A stretch of DNA of 64,000 nt from Bacteroidales bacterium (GTDB lineage: Bacteria > Bacteroidota > Bacteroidia > Bacteroidales > Muribaculaceae), in NCBI GenBank assembly GCA_015061085.1, contig SUXG01000002.1:1-64000 (forward strand). Reading direction: 5' to 3'. The notes beneath the pieces were generated by a model, which was not told the DNA's origin, did not search any database, and saw nothing but the letters and a program-made list of their open reading frames with translations. Positions 34,085 to 41,975 of this stretch are shown here, piece by piece (within the stretch, counting starts at the first letter, position 1; each line of letters opens with the position of its first letter). Both the position numbers and the translations under genes were made by a program.

Positions 34085-35050
34085 TTATTCTTCCTTAATT
34101 AGATTAAATTTTGTTGAAATTTCCTTTTGTTCAATAGCTTGACGAAGATTAAATCTTTTCTTCTGCGTAATATAACCTGATTTTTCGCAAATTACTTCTA
34201 TTTGAACATTTCCGGAATTGTTAAATGTAAGGCCTTTAATATCAAATGATTCTGTAGTTTCGTATGGGGTTGTTCCTACATAATTTTGATTTGTGTTTTT
34301 AACGTCTGATGTTGAAGATACAACACGAGTGTAAACATCAGCACCTCTTGGAGATGATTCTATGAACCACCTTATTATAGTGTTTTCTAAAGCAGTATTA
34401 CCATCTCCAACAACTTTCTTATTCTGTTCTAATGCAGGATTATCTGATCTTTTGAGGAAATATGCAATTCTTTCCCAATCGATGTCTTCCATCGCTTTTA
34501 CAAAAGCTTCATTGAGTGCTTTCGATGCCAACTGTGAATTTTTGCTCGAACCATTAATACTATAACGTCCAACAGCAGTTACATTCGGATAGACTTGCTT
34601 ATTATTATTGTCAAAAACTTCCAGACTAATTTGAACAAGTCCAGACCAACCTATCCCGGAAAGATAACTGATATTATATTCTCTAATTTTTACAGACAAG
34701 TAATAATCTGTTGATATATCTGCATCTAAATCAAAACCCATTGTACGCATATAGCGACGCATGCTTTCTGAAACAAAAGGTTCTAAATCCGGATACAGAG
34801 TCGTTTTAGGAACAGATGTTACACTTGCATCATAAATATTAAGTATATTACTCTTGGAACGTGAATCTTTGACATTTAATCTTATGCCATAGTCTAAATC
34901 GACAAACTTATTTGGTTGGCCTTCGTTCAATAAATCCAATCTTATATCCAAAGTTTGTGGTTCGGTTACGACAACACTTTTTGTCAAACTACAAGATTGA
35001 AGTACGAATAATAATGATACAAGAAAGATTGAATTAAAAATTGTTTTCAT
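34085..35050 (-). CDS. Lipoprotein of unknown function with PEGA-like C-terminus
   Basis: 321 residues. Lipoprotein signal with lipobox VLQSC (about residue 20). Residues 30-200 form a mixed alpha/beta region (DYYLSVKIREYNISYLSGIG, ASKALNEAFVKAMEDIDW) reminiscent of YajG-type outer-membrane lipoproteins, a weak impression. Residues about 230-310 resemble a PEGA domain (SSPRGADVYTRVV, YVGTTPYETTESFDIKG, EVICEKSGYITQKKRF). Two bp after a second lipoprotein gene, so one operon. A periplasmic or outer-membrane location is expected. Confidence 0.7.
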   Translation of the reverse strand: MKTIFNSIFLVSLLFVLQSCSLTKSVVVTEPQTLDIRLDLLNEGQPNKFVDLDYGIRLNVKDSRSKSNILNIYDASVTSVPKTTLYPDLEPFVSESMRRYMRTMGFDLDADISTDYYLSVKIREYNISYLSGIGWSGLVQISLEVFDNNNKQVYPNVTAVGRYSINGSSKNSQLASKALNEAFVKAMEDIDWERIAYFLKRSDNPALEQNKKVVGDGNTALENTIIRWFIESSPRGADVYTRVVSSTSDVKNTNQNYVGTTPYETTESFDIKGLTFNNSGNVQIEVICEKSGYITQKKRFNLRQAIEQKEISTKFNLIKEE

Positions 35051-35052
35051 CT

Positions 35053-35607
35053 TTACTTAGAAGTTTTAAGTTGTATTAATTTTGCCGTAACTGTTGTTTT
35101 GAAGATTATCTCGTTACCTTTTTGTTCGGCTTTGGTCGAAATGATTGGTTCGATTAGTCCGTCTGAACCATATTGTTGTGCTATATTGATAGCACGATAA
35201 GAAGCCAATCTGATTGCTATCACTTCGGGATTAAATTCATTAAAATTAGTTCTGCTATATACATTGTCAAGATAACCTTGTCTTACTACACCACTATATT
35301 CATTCAATAACATTCCGAGACCGTTATCTATATAATATAAAGAAAATTCGCCATTCTCTTCATGAATTTCTGCTTTGTTCTTTTTAATAGTTGCCTTTAT
35401 AATAGCTTCGCTTGTAATAGTGTTAAGTATTTCATAATCTCCGGCGACAAGATTCAATTCATTGAGTTCTACGGAATTGACTGTGTTAATTGCATTTGGT
35501 ACTATATATGTTTTTTGAATTTGAATTGATTTACATGATGTATTAATTAACGCAATCAATAATACTGCTGCAAATAATATACCTTGTTTAAAATTTCTTG
35601 ACTTCAT
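35053..35607 (-). CDS. Lipoprotein of unknown function
   Basis: 184 residues. Signal with lipobox INTSC (about residue 25). The mature part alternates strands and helices (NSVELNELNLVAGDYEIL, AIRLASYRAINIAQQYGSDG, EIIFKTTVTAKLIQL), like small Bacteroidetes envelope lipoproteins that begin VAGDYEIL. No family was recognised with confidence. Precedes the 321-residue lipoprotein; the rod-like RNA lies 70 bp upstream on the same strand, so the operon either follows that RNA or uses a promoter between. Confidence 0.7.
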   Translation of the reverse strand: MKSRNFKQGILFAAVLLIALINTSCKSIQIQKTYIVPNAINTVNSVELNELNLVAGDYEILNTITSEAIIKATIKKNKAEIHEENGEFSLYYIDNGLGMLLNEYSGVVRQGYLDNVYSRTNFNEFNPEVIAIRLASYRAINIAQQYGSDGLIEPIISTKAEQKGNEIIFKTTVTAKLIQLKTSK

Positions 35608-35677
35608 TTTTTAGTTAATTTAAAAGATGTGAATATGTGAACATTTAATTTAGGTCCAACTTCGGAATGCAGACAAT

Positions 35678-35893
35678 AAAAAGACGCGGACCATAACTTT
35701 ATTTGTTTCTGAGGTATCGCCAAACACCATTCTCCCAAATAAGTAAAAGCCCACGTCATACGACGCGAGCATTAACTTCTACTCTTGGGAGTTTCTTCTT
35801 TTTTGGCGATTTTCAGAAACAAGAATAAAGCTAACGCTTTTTATTTATATGTCTTTAATTTTCTTTTTACATAGGCATTGTTTTTGTTTTAAG
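35678..35893 (-). ncRNA. Rod-like structured RNA, 6S RNA candidate
   Basis: Seven nested stems fold one long hairpin: 35678-35683/35837-35842, 35696-35703/35824-35831, 35705-35712/35813-35820, 35717-35724/35802-35809, 35732-35738/35785-35791, 35742-35749/35776-35783, 35749-35757/35762-35770, with a 4-nt loop. Four pairs are G-U when read on the minus strand but A-C mismatches on the plus strand, which fixes the strand. A purine-rich internal bubble (35792-35801 against 35725-35731) splits the rod, as in 6S RNA. Promoter at 35899-35930; the 3-prime end has a T run near 35678. The RNA is well supported; the 6S identity is inference from shape and size. Confidence 0.7.
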
Positions 35894-35898
35894 TTGTG

Positions 35899-35930
35899 CA
35901 AAATTGACAAATATTTATCAATCCTGCAAA
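35899..35930 (-). promoter_or_regulatory. Promoter of the rod-like RNA
   Basis: Minus strand TTTG (35930-35927), 20 nt, CAATTTTGC (35906-35898); one mismatch in the -7. Predicted start near 35893, giving an RNA of about 215 nt. Confidence 0.55.
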
Positions 35931-36033
35931 TTTTTTATTAATAATTTGCTGTTTGCATATTAATTGACGATTATTTAATTGGATATGAAAGAGTGCAATG
36001 GTGTTATGTAACATCTTTAAAGATATTATGAGA

Positions 36034-36069
36034 TTCGAGTAGCACACCTTAACTGATGCTCGAAGGTGT
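36034..36069. other. Possible H-type pseudoknot
   Basis: TTCGAG (36034-36039) pairs with CTCGAA (36059-36064), and ACACC (36044-36048) with GGTGT (36065-36069), interleaved as A1-B1-A2-B2 with loops of 4 and 10 nt. No gene or promoter clearly attached; the stretch 35931-36183 otherwise shows nothing. Confidence 0.3.
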
Positions 36070-36183
36070 AAATGGTAATTCCAATGTTTCTTCAACCTCG
36101 TTAAAACTCTCTACTGCAGATCAATATTATAGGATCTTGTATCTGTCATATAGATAGGATAGAACTTGTGGGGGAGATATGGC

Positions 36184-36216
36184 AAAGGCTGATTCTCACC
36201 TGGGAATCAGCCTTTT
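36184..36216 (-). terminator. Strong terminator after the first POT transporter
   Basis: AAAGGCTGATTC (36184-36195) pairs with GAATCAGCCTTT (36204-36215), perfect 12 bp, 50 bp past the minus-strand stop. Confidence 0.88.
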
Positions 36217-36266
36217 GTGTCTGTGGGAATTTTTATTTATTCCTGTATTTTTGTGCGTGTTAGTGA

Positions 36267-38018
36267 TTACTTTGTCACGCTTTCGAGACGCTTCATCATG
36301 ATGAACATGAAGAGTGCTGAGAGTAAGCACAATGAAATGAATACTGCCCATACGCTCCACAATGGAATACCTGCCCAAAGGAAACCACCGACTGCAACGA
36401 GCATGTTACCGATAGCTGTAGCTACAAACCATCCACCCATCATCAAACCTTTCAACTTCGGAGGTGCTACCTTTGACACGAATGAAATACCCATTGGCGA
36501 GAGCAACAATTCTGCGAATGTAAGGATAAGGTAAGTGAAGATTAACCAGTAAGGTGATGTGCGAGTTTCTTTCTTAGTGTCTGCCTTGATCGCTTCAAGT
36601 TCAGCGTTAGCAGCTGCCACTTGTGCTTGGTCGCTATCAGCTGACAATGTCACCATAGAAGCGTTGTAAGCAGCCTCAAACACCTCTTTGTTTTCCTTAG
36701 TAAGCTTGCCTTCGAAGTCAGACTTAGCCTTTTCGGCTGTCTTGACTGCTTCTTCGTCAGCTGCGTTGTTCATATCCTTAGCGATAGTTTCAGCCTTGTT
36801 GACTGCGATAGCGCGTGCTTGGTCGTTAGGAGTGTTGAGACCTTGTGAACCTACTGCCATGATAGCAAAACCAATAGCCGCTACGAGCATACCGTAAGCA
36901 ATCTTGCGTGGAGCTGATGGCTCTTTGCCACTCTTAGCGAGCGAACCGAAGATAGCCATTGATACAGGTGTGAGGGCCACAACGTAGAATGGGTTGAATT
37001 GTTGGAAGATAGGAGCTGACACTGCCAATTCTGCGCCTTCTGAGCCAAATGCACGATAAACCAAAAATGCAAGGATGCCGGTAGCCAATACGCCTGATAG
37101 CAATTTACCCTTAGCCGATGTGCTTTGGAATATAGAGAATGTCGCATAAACAGCCACGATGAGAAGAACAAGATTCCATACGTCGAAGAGCATGGTGTCG
37201 AAGCCGTATGCCATAGTATTTGTAAACTCATCAGCGAAATAAGTCAATGTAAGACCATTTTGGTGGAATGCCATCCAGAAGAAGATTACGACTGCAAACA
37301 CAAGGCAGAGAGCCACAATGCGTTGCTTTGTTTCAGCCGGTGACAAGTTGTCGTTGACTTGAGTTGCTGTTGCACCATTCTTCTTGCCGCCTTCGACATG
37401 ACGGAATGTAGAGCGGAATGCGTAATAGATGATGATTGATACGATAAGTGCTACGCATGCCACTGCGAATGCGAAGTGATAAGCATCGTTTGACGAATAG
37501 CCGAGGTCGTTTTGTGCCCAGTTCTTGATGCCAACGGCTGTGGTCGGAGCGAAAAGAGAACCGACATTGATAGCCATGTAGAAAAGAGAGAAACCAGAGT
37601 CACGTTTGTCTGCATACTTAGGATCGTTATACAAGTCACCAACCATTACCTGGAGGTTACCCTTAAAGAGACCGGTACCGAGACTGATAAACAAGAGAGC
37701 AGCCATCATGGCAATCATTGCAACCATATCTCCTCCCAAAGGGAATGACAACAACATGTAGCCAACAAACATGATAGAGATACCGATTGTCACCATTTTG
37801 CCGAAGCCAAACTTGTCGGCCATAACGCCACCGATAAGCGGCATGAAATACACTAACCCAAGGAATGTTGAGTAGATAGCACCGGCTGTGCCGGCTTCGA
37901 GGCCGAAGTTTTCACGCAAGAAGAGTGCGAAAACAGCCAACATTGTGTAGTAGCCAAAACGCTCACCTGTATTTGAGAGAGCCAAGGCATAGAGTCCTTT
38001 TGGATGTCCTTTAAACAT
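36267..38018 (-). CDS. POT/PTR family peptide transporter with a soluble insert
   Basis: 583 residues. Proton-coupled di/tripeptide symporter of the major facilitator superfamily. The N-terminal motif SNTGERFGYYTML matches the POT ERFxYY signature, followed by GTGLFKGNLQVMVGDLY and SGFSLFYMAINVGSLFAP. Fourteen or so membrane helices. Between late helices (about residues 385-488) lies a charged, Ala/Glu/Lys-rich insert of about 95 residues (AKDMNNAADEEAVKTAEKAK) not found in well-known members. It is followed by a second POT gene upstream on the same strand, each with its own terminator. Confidence 0.92.
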   Translation of the reverse strand: MFKGHPKGLYALALSNTGERFGYYTMLAVFALFLRENFGLEAGTAGAIYSTFLGLVYFMPLIGGVMADKFGFGKMVTIGISIMFVGYMLLSFPLGGDMVAMIAMMAALLFISLGTGLFKGNLQVMVGDLYNDPKYADKRDSGFSLFYMAINVGSLFAPTTAVGIKNWAQNDLGYSSNDAYHFAFAVACVALIVSIIIYYAFRSTFRHVEGGKKNGATATQVNDNLSPAETKQRIVALCLVFAVVIFFWMAFHQNGLTLTYFADEFTNTMAYGFDTMLFDVWNLVLLIVAVYATFSIFQSTSAKGKLLSGVLATGILAFLVYRAFGSEGAELAVSAPIFQQFNPFYVVALTPVSMAIFGSLAKSGKEPSAPRKIAYGMLVAAIGFAIMAVGSQGLNTPNDQARAIAVNKAETIAKDMNNAADEEAVKTAEKAKSDFEGKLTKENKEVFEAAYNASMVTLSADSDQAQVAAANAELEAIKADTKKETRTSPYWLIFTYLILTFAELLLSPMGISFVSKVAPPKLKGLMMGGWFVATAIGNMLVAVGGFLWAGIPLWSVWAVFISLCLLSALFMFIMMKRLESVTK

Positions 38019-38053
38019 AAAATTTTGAGATTAATTAATTACAAATTTGGTTG

Positions 38054-38061
38054 CAAAGTTA
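38054..38061 (-). promoter_or_regulatory. -7 element for the first POT transporter
   Basis: TAACTTTGC on the minus strand, 36 nt before the ATG at 38018; the -33 half is not evident at the usual spacing. Confidence 0.5.
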
Positions 38062-38164
38062 AGTATTATATTTCAAACTATCGATATTCTCGCCCATATT
38101 CCCACTTTTAGGCACTATAGATACTATAGAACTATAGTTACAATGAATACAATGGACATTATGC

Positions 38165-38198
38165 AAAAGAGACTGCCTCGAGAAGAAACAGTCCCTTT
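38165..38198 (-). terminator. Terminator after the second POT transporter
   Basis: On the minus strand AAAGGGACTG pairs with CAGTCTCTTT, with a G-U that would be a mismatch on the plus strand, plus a T tract; 64 bp past the stop at 38262. Confidence 0.75.
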
Positions 38199-38261
38199 GA
38201 TGTGTGTATTTGAGAAGGCTTTTCGTTATGCGCCCTCGGCTTTGTCGGTTGTGAACACGGA

Positions 38262-39776
38262 TTATTTAGTTACTCTTTCAAGCCATTTTACCATACCGAG
38301 CATTGTACCCATCGAAATGATACATACAATCAAGAATACAGTCCAGCATTGCCAGATTGGCCAAGCATTATACATCAATGGTCCCATCCATAACAAAAGG
38401 TTACCTACTGCAGTTGCACCAAGCCATAGACCTTGGCAAAGACCTTGTAGATGTTTTGGAGCCACTTTTGACACGAATGAAAGGCCAAGTGGAGAGATAA
38501 ACAATTCGGCTACTGTAAGGAAGAAGTAGAGTGCAAACAATACCCATGCACCGGCCTTAACTTGGTCGGCAATTGGTTGTGCAAGGTAATCTGTTGCTGA
38601 TGGATAACCCATTACGTATGAATAAATTGCCAAGAATAGATATGCAAGACCGGCGATAAACATACCAATAGCAATCTTTCTCGGTGTAGAAATTTCTTTA
38701 CCACGACGGCTCAATGCACCGAATATAGCCATGATGATAGGTGTAAGAACAATCACATAGAATGGATTAAGAGCCTGCCAAATTTCTGGCTGTACGGTTG
38801 ATGTCTCAACGAAGTCGCGAGCAAACAACGATAATGATGTACCATTTTGGTGGAAAGAGAACCAGAAGAAGATAGCGACACCGAGCACAGCAAACAATGC
38901 ATACATACGTTGTTTTATATCTTTTGCCATCGCTGCTTTTTCTTCAGCTGTATAAGTGACTGTCTCTGCAGCTGCTTTCTTAGCAGGTGTTGGGAACTGC
39001 TTCTTTGTGCAGATAAAAATTGTCAATGAGATGAACATCGCTGCTACTGATGCGATAAATGAGTAATGGATACCCTCATTGAAAATTTGAAGATACTGCT
39101 GACATGATTCTGCAAGGTTATCGATGCTACCACCGGCAGCTGTCATTGCTGTTGTAAGGTTGTTCATCGCTTCTGCTGTCATTGCTGTACCGTTGTTGAT
39201 AAACTCATGACACAATGCAGGAAGATTTGAGTTGTAAACAAATCCATTCTCACCAAGCCACCATGAACGCAACAATGGAGCTACGAAAGGAGCGATAAGA
39301 CCACCAACGTTGATAAATACATAGAAGATTTGGAAACCGGAGTCACGTTGTTTTTCATAACGAGGGTCATCATACATCTGACCTACGATTGCCTGAAGGT
39401 TTCCCTTAAACAGACCATTACCAAATGCAATCATAAACAATGCACCGCAAGTCATAGCCAATAACCATGTGCTATTTCCTGCTGTAGCAAGAATTGGGAA
39501 TGACAACACTACATAACCCAAAGCCATTATGACAAGACCGGTCATGATAGTACCCTTGTAATTCTGTGTCTTATCGGCAATAAGACCACCGACTAAACTG
39601 AGAATATAGATTCCAGCATAGAAGAATGAATAAACCAATGCACTTGTTTCGTCGCTTAGACCAAACTTAGAGCATAGAAACAACACGAGTACGGCATTCA
39701 TGATGTAATAGCCGAATCGTTCTCCCATGTTACTGAGAGCTGCAGGGATCAACCCTTTTGGATGATTTTTAAACAT
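38262..39776 (-). CDS. POT/PTR family peptide transporter, second paralogue
   Basis: 504 residues. Same family as the neighbouring 583-residue transporter: SNMGERFGYYIMNAVLVLFLC, GNGLFKGNLQAIVGQMYDD and SGFQIFYVFINVGGLIAPFV. The long insert of the neighbour is absent. Instead about 65 extra residues (about 160-225: LCHEFINNGTAMTAEAMNNL) separate two mid helices. The two genes look like an old duplication with divergence. Likely substrate di- and tripeptides (family knowledge). Confidence 0.92.
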   Translation of the reverse strand: MFKNHPKGLIPAALSNMGERFGYYIMNAVLVLFLCSKFGLSDETSALVYSFFYAGIYILSLVGGLIADKTQNYKGTIMTGLVIMALGYVVLSFPILATAGNSTWLLAMTCGALFMIAFGNGLFKGNLQAIVGQMYDDPRYEKQRDSGFQIFYVFINVGGLIAPFVAPLLRSWWLGENGFVYNSNLPALCHEFINNGTAMTAEAMNNLTTAMTAAGGSIDNLAESCQQYLQIFNEGIHYSFIASVAAMFISLTIFICTKKQFPTPAKKAAAETVTYTAEEKAAMAKDIKQRMYALFAVLGVAIFFWFSFHQNGTSLSLFARDFVETSTVQPEIWQALNPFYVIVLTPIIMAIFGALSRRGKEISTPRKIAIGMFIAGLAYLFLAIYSYVMGYPSATDYLAQPIADQVKAGAWVLFALYFFLTVAELFISPLGLSFVSKVAPKHLQGLCQGLWLGATAVGNLLLWMGPLMYNAWPIWQCWTVFLIVCIISMGTMLGMVKWLERVTK

Positions 39777-39826
39777 AAAATTTGTAGTGAAATTAATTAT
39801 TGAATGATTTATTTAATTTTCGTGAT

Positions 39827-40255
39827 TTAGTTACCTTTCAGAGTTTTAAACGCCAAGGCGTACATGCGCATTTGCTTCACCATCGCCACTAAGCCGTTGC
39901 TGCGTGTAGGCGAAAGGTGTTCTTTGAGACCGATGTTGTCAATGAAATAAAGTTCTGAGTCGAGGATGTCTTCCGGTTTCTGATAACTTAATACTCTTAG
40001 CAACAACGCTACTATACCCTTGACAATCATTGCATCAGAGTCTGCCTCAAACACAATTTTACCTTCATTGTTCAATTGAGCATGAATCCAAACGCGTGAC
40101 TGGCATCCTTCAATTAAATTTTCGGGTGTTTTAAGGCTCTCGGCGATAGGAGACAATTGACCTCCAAGTTCGATAATATATGCATAACGGTCCATCCAAT
40201 CTGTCAGACCTTCAAACTCTTCTATTATCTCGTCTTGTATATTATTGATACTCAT
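39827..40255 (-). CDS. sufE: SufE family cysteine desulfuration protein
   Basis: 142 residues from the ATG at 40255. An upstream in-frame ATG at 40321 lies before the promoter -7 element and is rejected. SufE accepts persulfide sulfur from a SufS-type desulfurase for Fe-S cluster assembly. The active-site cysteine is Cys51 in LIEGCQSRVWI; the C-terminal HLSPTRSNGLVAMVKQMR is typical. suf genes are not adjacent. Confidence 0.92.
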   Translation of the reverse strand: MSINNIQDEIIEEFEGLTDWMDRYAYIIELGGQLSPIAESLKTPENLIEGCQSRVWIHAQLNNEGKIVFEADSDAMIVKGIVALLLRVLSYQKPEDILDSELYFIDNIGLKEHLSPTRSNGLVAMVKQMRMYALAFKTLKGN

Positions 40256-40298
40256 ATTGTTACATTGTTTGTGAGTGATATTTATACTACATCTTTGA

Positions 40299-40306
40299 CA
40301 AAGATA
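40299..40306 (-). promoter_or_regulatory. -7 element that sets the sufE start
   Basis: TATCTTTG on the minus strand; transcription would begin near 40294, inside the longer frame and before the ATG at 40255. Confidence 0.55.
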
Positions 40307-40400
40307 GGAAAAAAATATCACATTTTTTTATGTTTGTGTAAAATCTATGTTTTTTTTGTGTTTTTTACATGAAATTAATAATTTATAGTCTAATTTTATT

Positions 40401-40432
40401 TTTTGTAGAAAAGGCAATATTTATTAACTTTG
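40401..40432 (+). promoter_or_regulatory. Promoter of the PlsC-type acyltransferase
   Basis: TTTTG (40401-40405), 19 nt, TAACTTTGC (40425-40433), 23 nt before the ATG. Exact consensus. Confidence 0.75.
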
Positions 40433-40455
40433 CATAAACTATAATTGAAAATTGA

Positions 40456-41304
40456 ATGAACACAACTCCACTTAAAATTGATTTGCAGGCAATTATTAAA
40501 TCTCGGTTGCCACAAAATAAGTCAAAATTCATTCCGACGTTTCTAATCAAAATGTTGGAAAAATTGGTGTGTCAAGAGGAGTTGAATGGAATTTTAAATC
40601 GCACATTCCCACATGAAGGAGTGGCTTTTGCAGATGCTGCGCTTAGTGATCTTAATATTACTGTGGATGTCGTAGGGTTAGAAAATATCCCATCGACGGG
40701 CAGATTTATTTTTGCTTCGAATCATCCTCTTGGAGGACTTGATGGAATAGCATTGATAAAAGTCATTGGAGGTATTTATGGCGATGAAAATTTTCGCTTT
40801 TTGGTCAATGATATGTTGATGAAGGTGCGGCCATTGAGAAATGTGTTTCTTCCAATCAATAAATACGGAGCACAAGGTCGTAGTGCTGCAGTGCAAATAA
40901 ATCAGGTTTATGAATCTGATAGGCAAATGATTATATTTCCGGCGGGATTGGTGAGCCGTAAACAAAAAGGAGGCGAAATAAAAGATCTTCAATGGCAAAA
41001 AGCATTTATAGTCAAAGCGATTGAATATCAACGAGATATAATTCCTGTATTCTTTGAGGGATTCAATTCACTATTTTTCTATAATTTCGCCAAATGGCGC
41101 AAATGCAGTGGACTGAAATTCAATATTGAGCAAGTCTTGTTGCCGTCGGAAGTGTGTAAATCGAAAGGTAAGCATTTCCGAATTCATATAGGCAAACCAA
41201 TCAGTTGGCAATCGCTTGTCGAAAGCAAAAAGACTCCGATGCAATTGGCTGCTGATGTCAAAGAAATTGTGTACAACATCAATTCTTGTCCGGAAAATAA
41301 ATAG
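40456..41304 (+). CDS. PlsC-type lysophospholipid/glycerol acyltransferase
   Basis: 282 residues. The acyltransferase block is visible: SNHPLGGLDGIALI carries the catalytic His and Asp of the HxxxxD motif (with one residue more between them than usual), and IIFPAGLVSRKQKGG is the substrate-binding block. No clear membrane helix, consistent with a peripheral protein. It transfers an acyl chain to a lysolipid. In Bacteroides a related protein (GlsA, partner of GlsB) makes glycine lipids; that role is possible here but no GlsB-like gene is adjacent. Confidence 0.82.
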   Translation: MNTTPLKIDLQAIIKSRLPQNKSKFIPTFLIKMLEKLVCQEELNGILNRTFPHEGVAFADAALSDLNITVDVVGLENIPSTGRFIFASNHPLGGLDGIALIKVIGGIYGDENFRFLVNDMLMKVRPLRNVFLPINKYGAQGRSAAVQINQVYESDRQMIIFPAGLVSRKQKGGEIKDLQWQKAFIVKAIEYQRDIIPVFFEGFNSLFFYNFAKWRKCSGLKFNIEQVLLPSEVCKSKGKHFRIHIGKPISWQSLVESKKTPMQLAADVKEIVYNINSCPENK

Positions 41305-41483
41305 ATTGCCAAGATAGGGGCATAAAAGCAATTAAAATAAAATTATTAGGGATTCTACGAACTATTTTATTTGGCAGAATGTTGAATATAAGGTTAACTA
41401 TAGAATCATAAATCGAGTTAATAATTTATTAACTAATTAACCGACTGTCATTAGAGAGTTTTTTACTAATCAACATAAATGTT

Positions 41484-41975
41484 ATGAATATAAATAAAAA
41501 AATAATCTTTGGCATCGTGTGTCTTTCATATCTTGGATTGGGACGCATCTCTGCTAATGTGATGCAAATACACTTTAACAAAGATAGACCGGTGTGCGAA
41601 ACTTATTTGAGTACAATCGATAAAATCACCTTTACCGATACTGGTTTTTCGATGCACTTAACCGATAATGCTACCGAAAATTATGGCTATGGAGAAGTGG
41701 AAAAAATCACATTTTCCGATTTTAGCAGTATTGAAAAAATTGGTAAAGAGGAAAATCTCAAGCTTATGATTTCGCCAAATCCGGTCGATAATATCATTCG
41801 TATAATAGGTTATAACAACTCTGAGCCGGCTCAACTCTCAATCTATTCTCTCAACGGAGAGGAAGTGATGCGAATAGACAATTGGCAAGGCGAGCTTATC
41901 GATGCGTCTCCACTCTCGGCAGGCATTTACATTTTAAAAATTAACACCATCGCAATTAAATTTATCAAATTATGA
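41484..41975 (+). CDS. Small T9SS sorting-domain protein, cassette copy 1
   Basis: 163 residues. Signal peptide (MNINKKIIFGIVCLSYLGL; start taken at 41484), then a short beta region with two KITF-type motifs (ETYLSTIDKITFTD, YGEVEKITFSDFSS), and a complete type A T9SS sorting domain from about residue 90 (LMISPNPVDNIIRIIGYN, YSLNGEEVMRIDNW, LSAGIYILKIN, IKFIKL). Apart from the sorting domain there are only about 60 mature residues. The stop overlaps the start of the next gene (ATGA). 283 bp (41655-41937) are identical to the copy at 44288-44570. Function unknown; possibly a carrier or anchor. Confidence 0.82.
   Translation: MNINKKIIFGIVCLSYLGLGRISANVMQIHFNKDRPVCETYLSTIDKITFTDTGFSMHLTDNATENYGYGEVEKITFSDFSSIEKIGKEENLKLMISPNPVDNIIRIIGYNNSEPAQLSIYSLNGEEVMRIDNWQGELIDASPLSAGIYILKINTIAIKFIKL
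41655..41937 (+). repeat. 283-bp exact direct repeat, copy 1
   Basis: Identical to 44288-44570 by direct comparison of all positions; covers the second KITF motif and most of the sorting domain. Confidence 0.95.

Noticed and set aside
35889-36095. Minus-strand frame of 68 codons upstream of the rod RNA
   Set aside because: Low-complexity translation, overlaps the RNA promoter and has no promoter of its own.
38047-38529. Plus-strand frame of 160 codons across the gap between the POT genes
   Set aside because: Most of it is antisense to the 504-residue transporter and it contains that gene's terminator.
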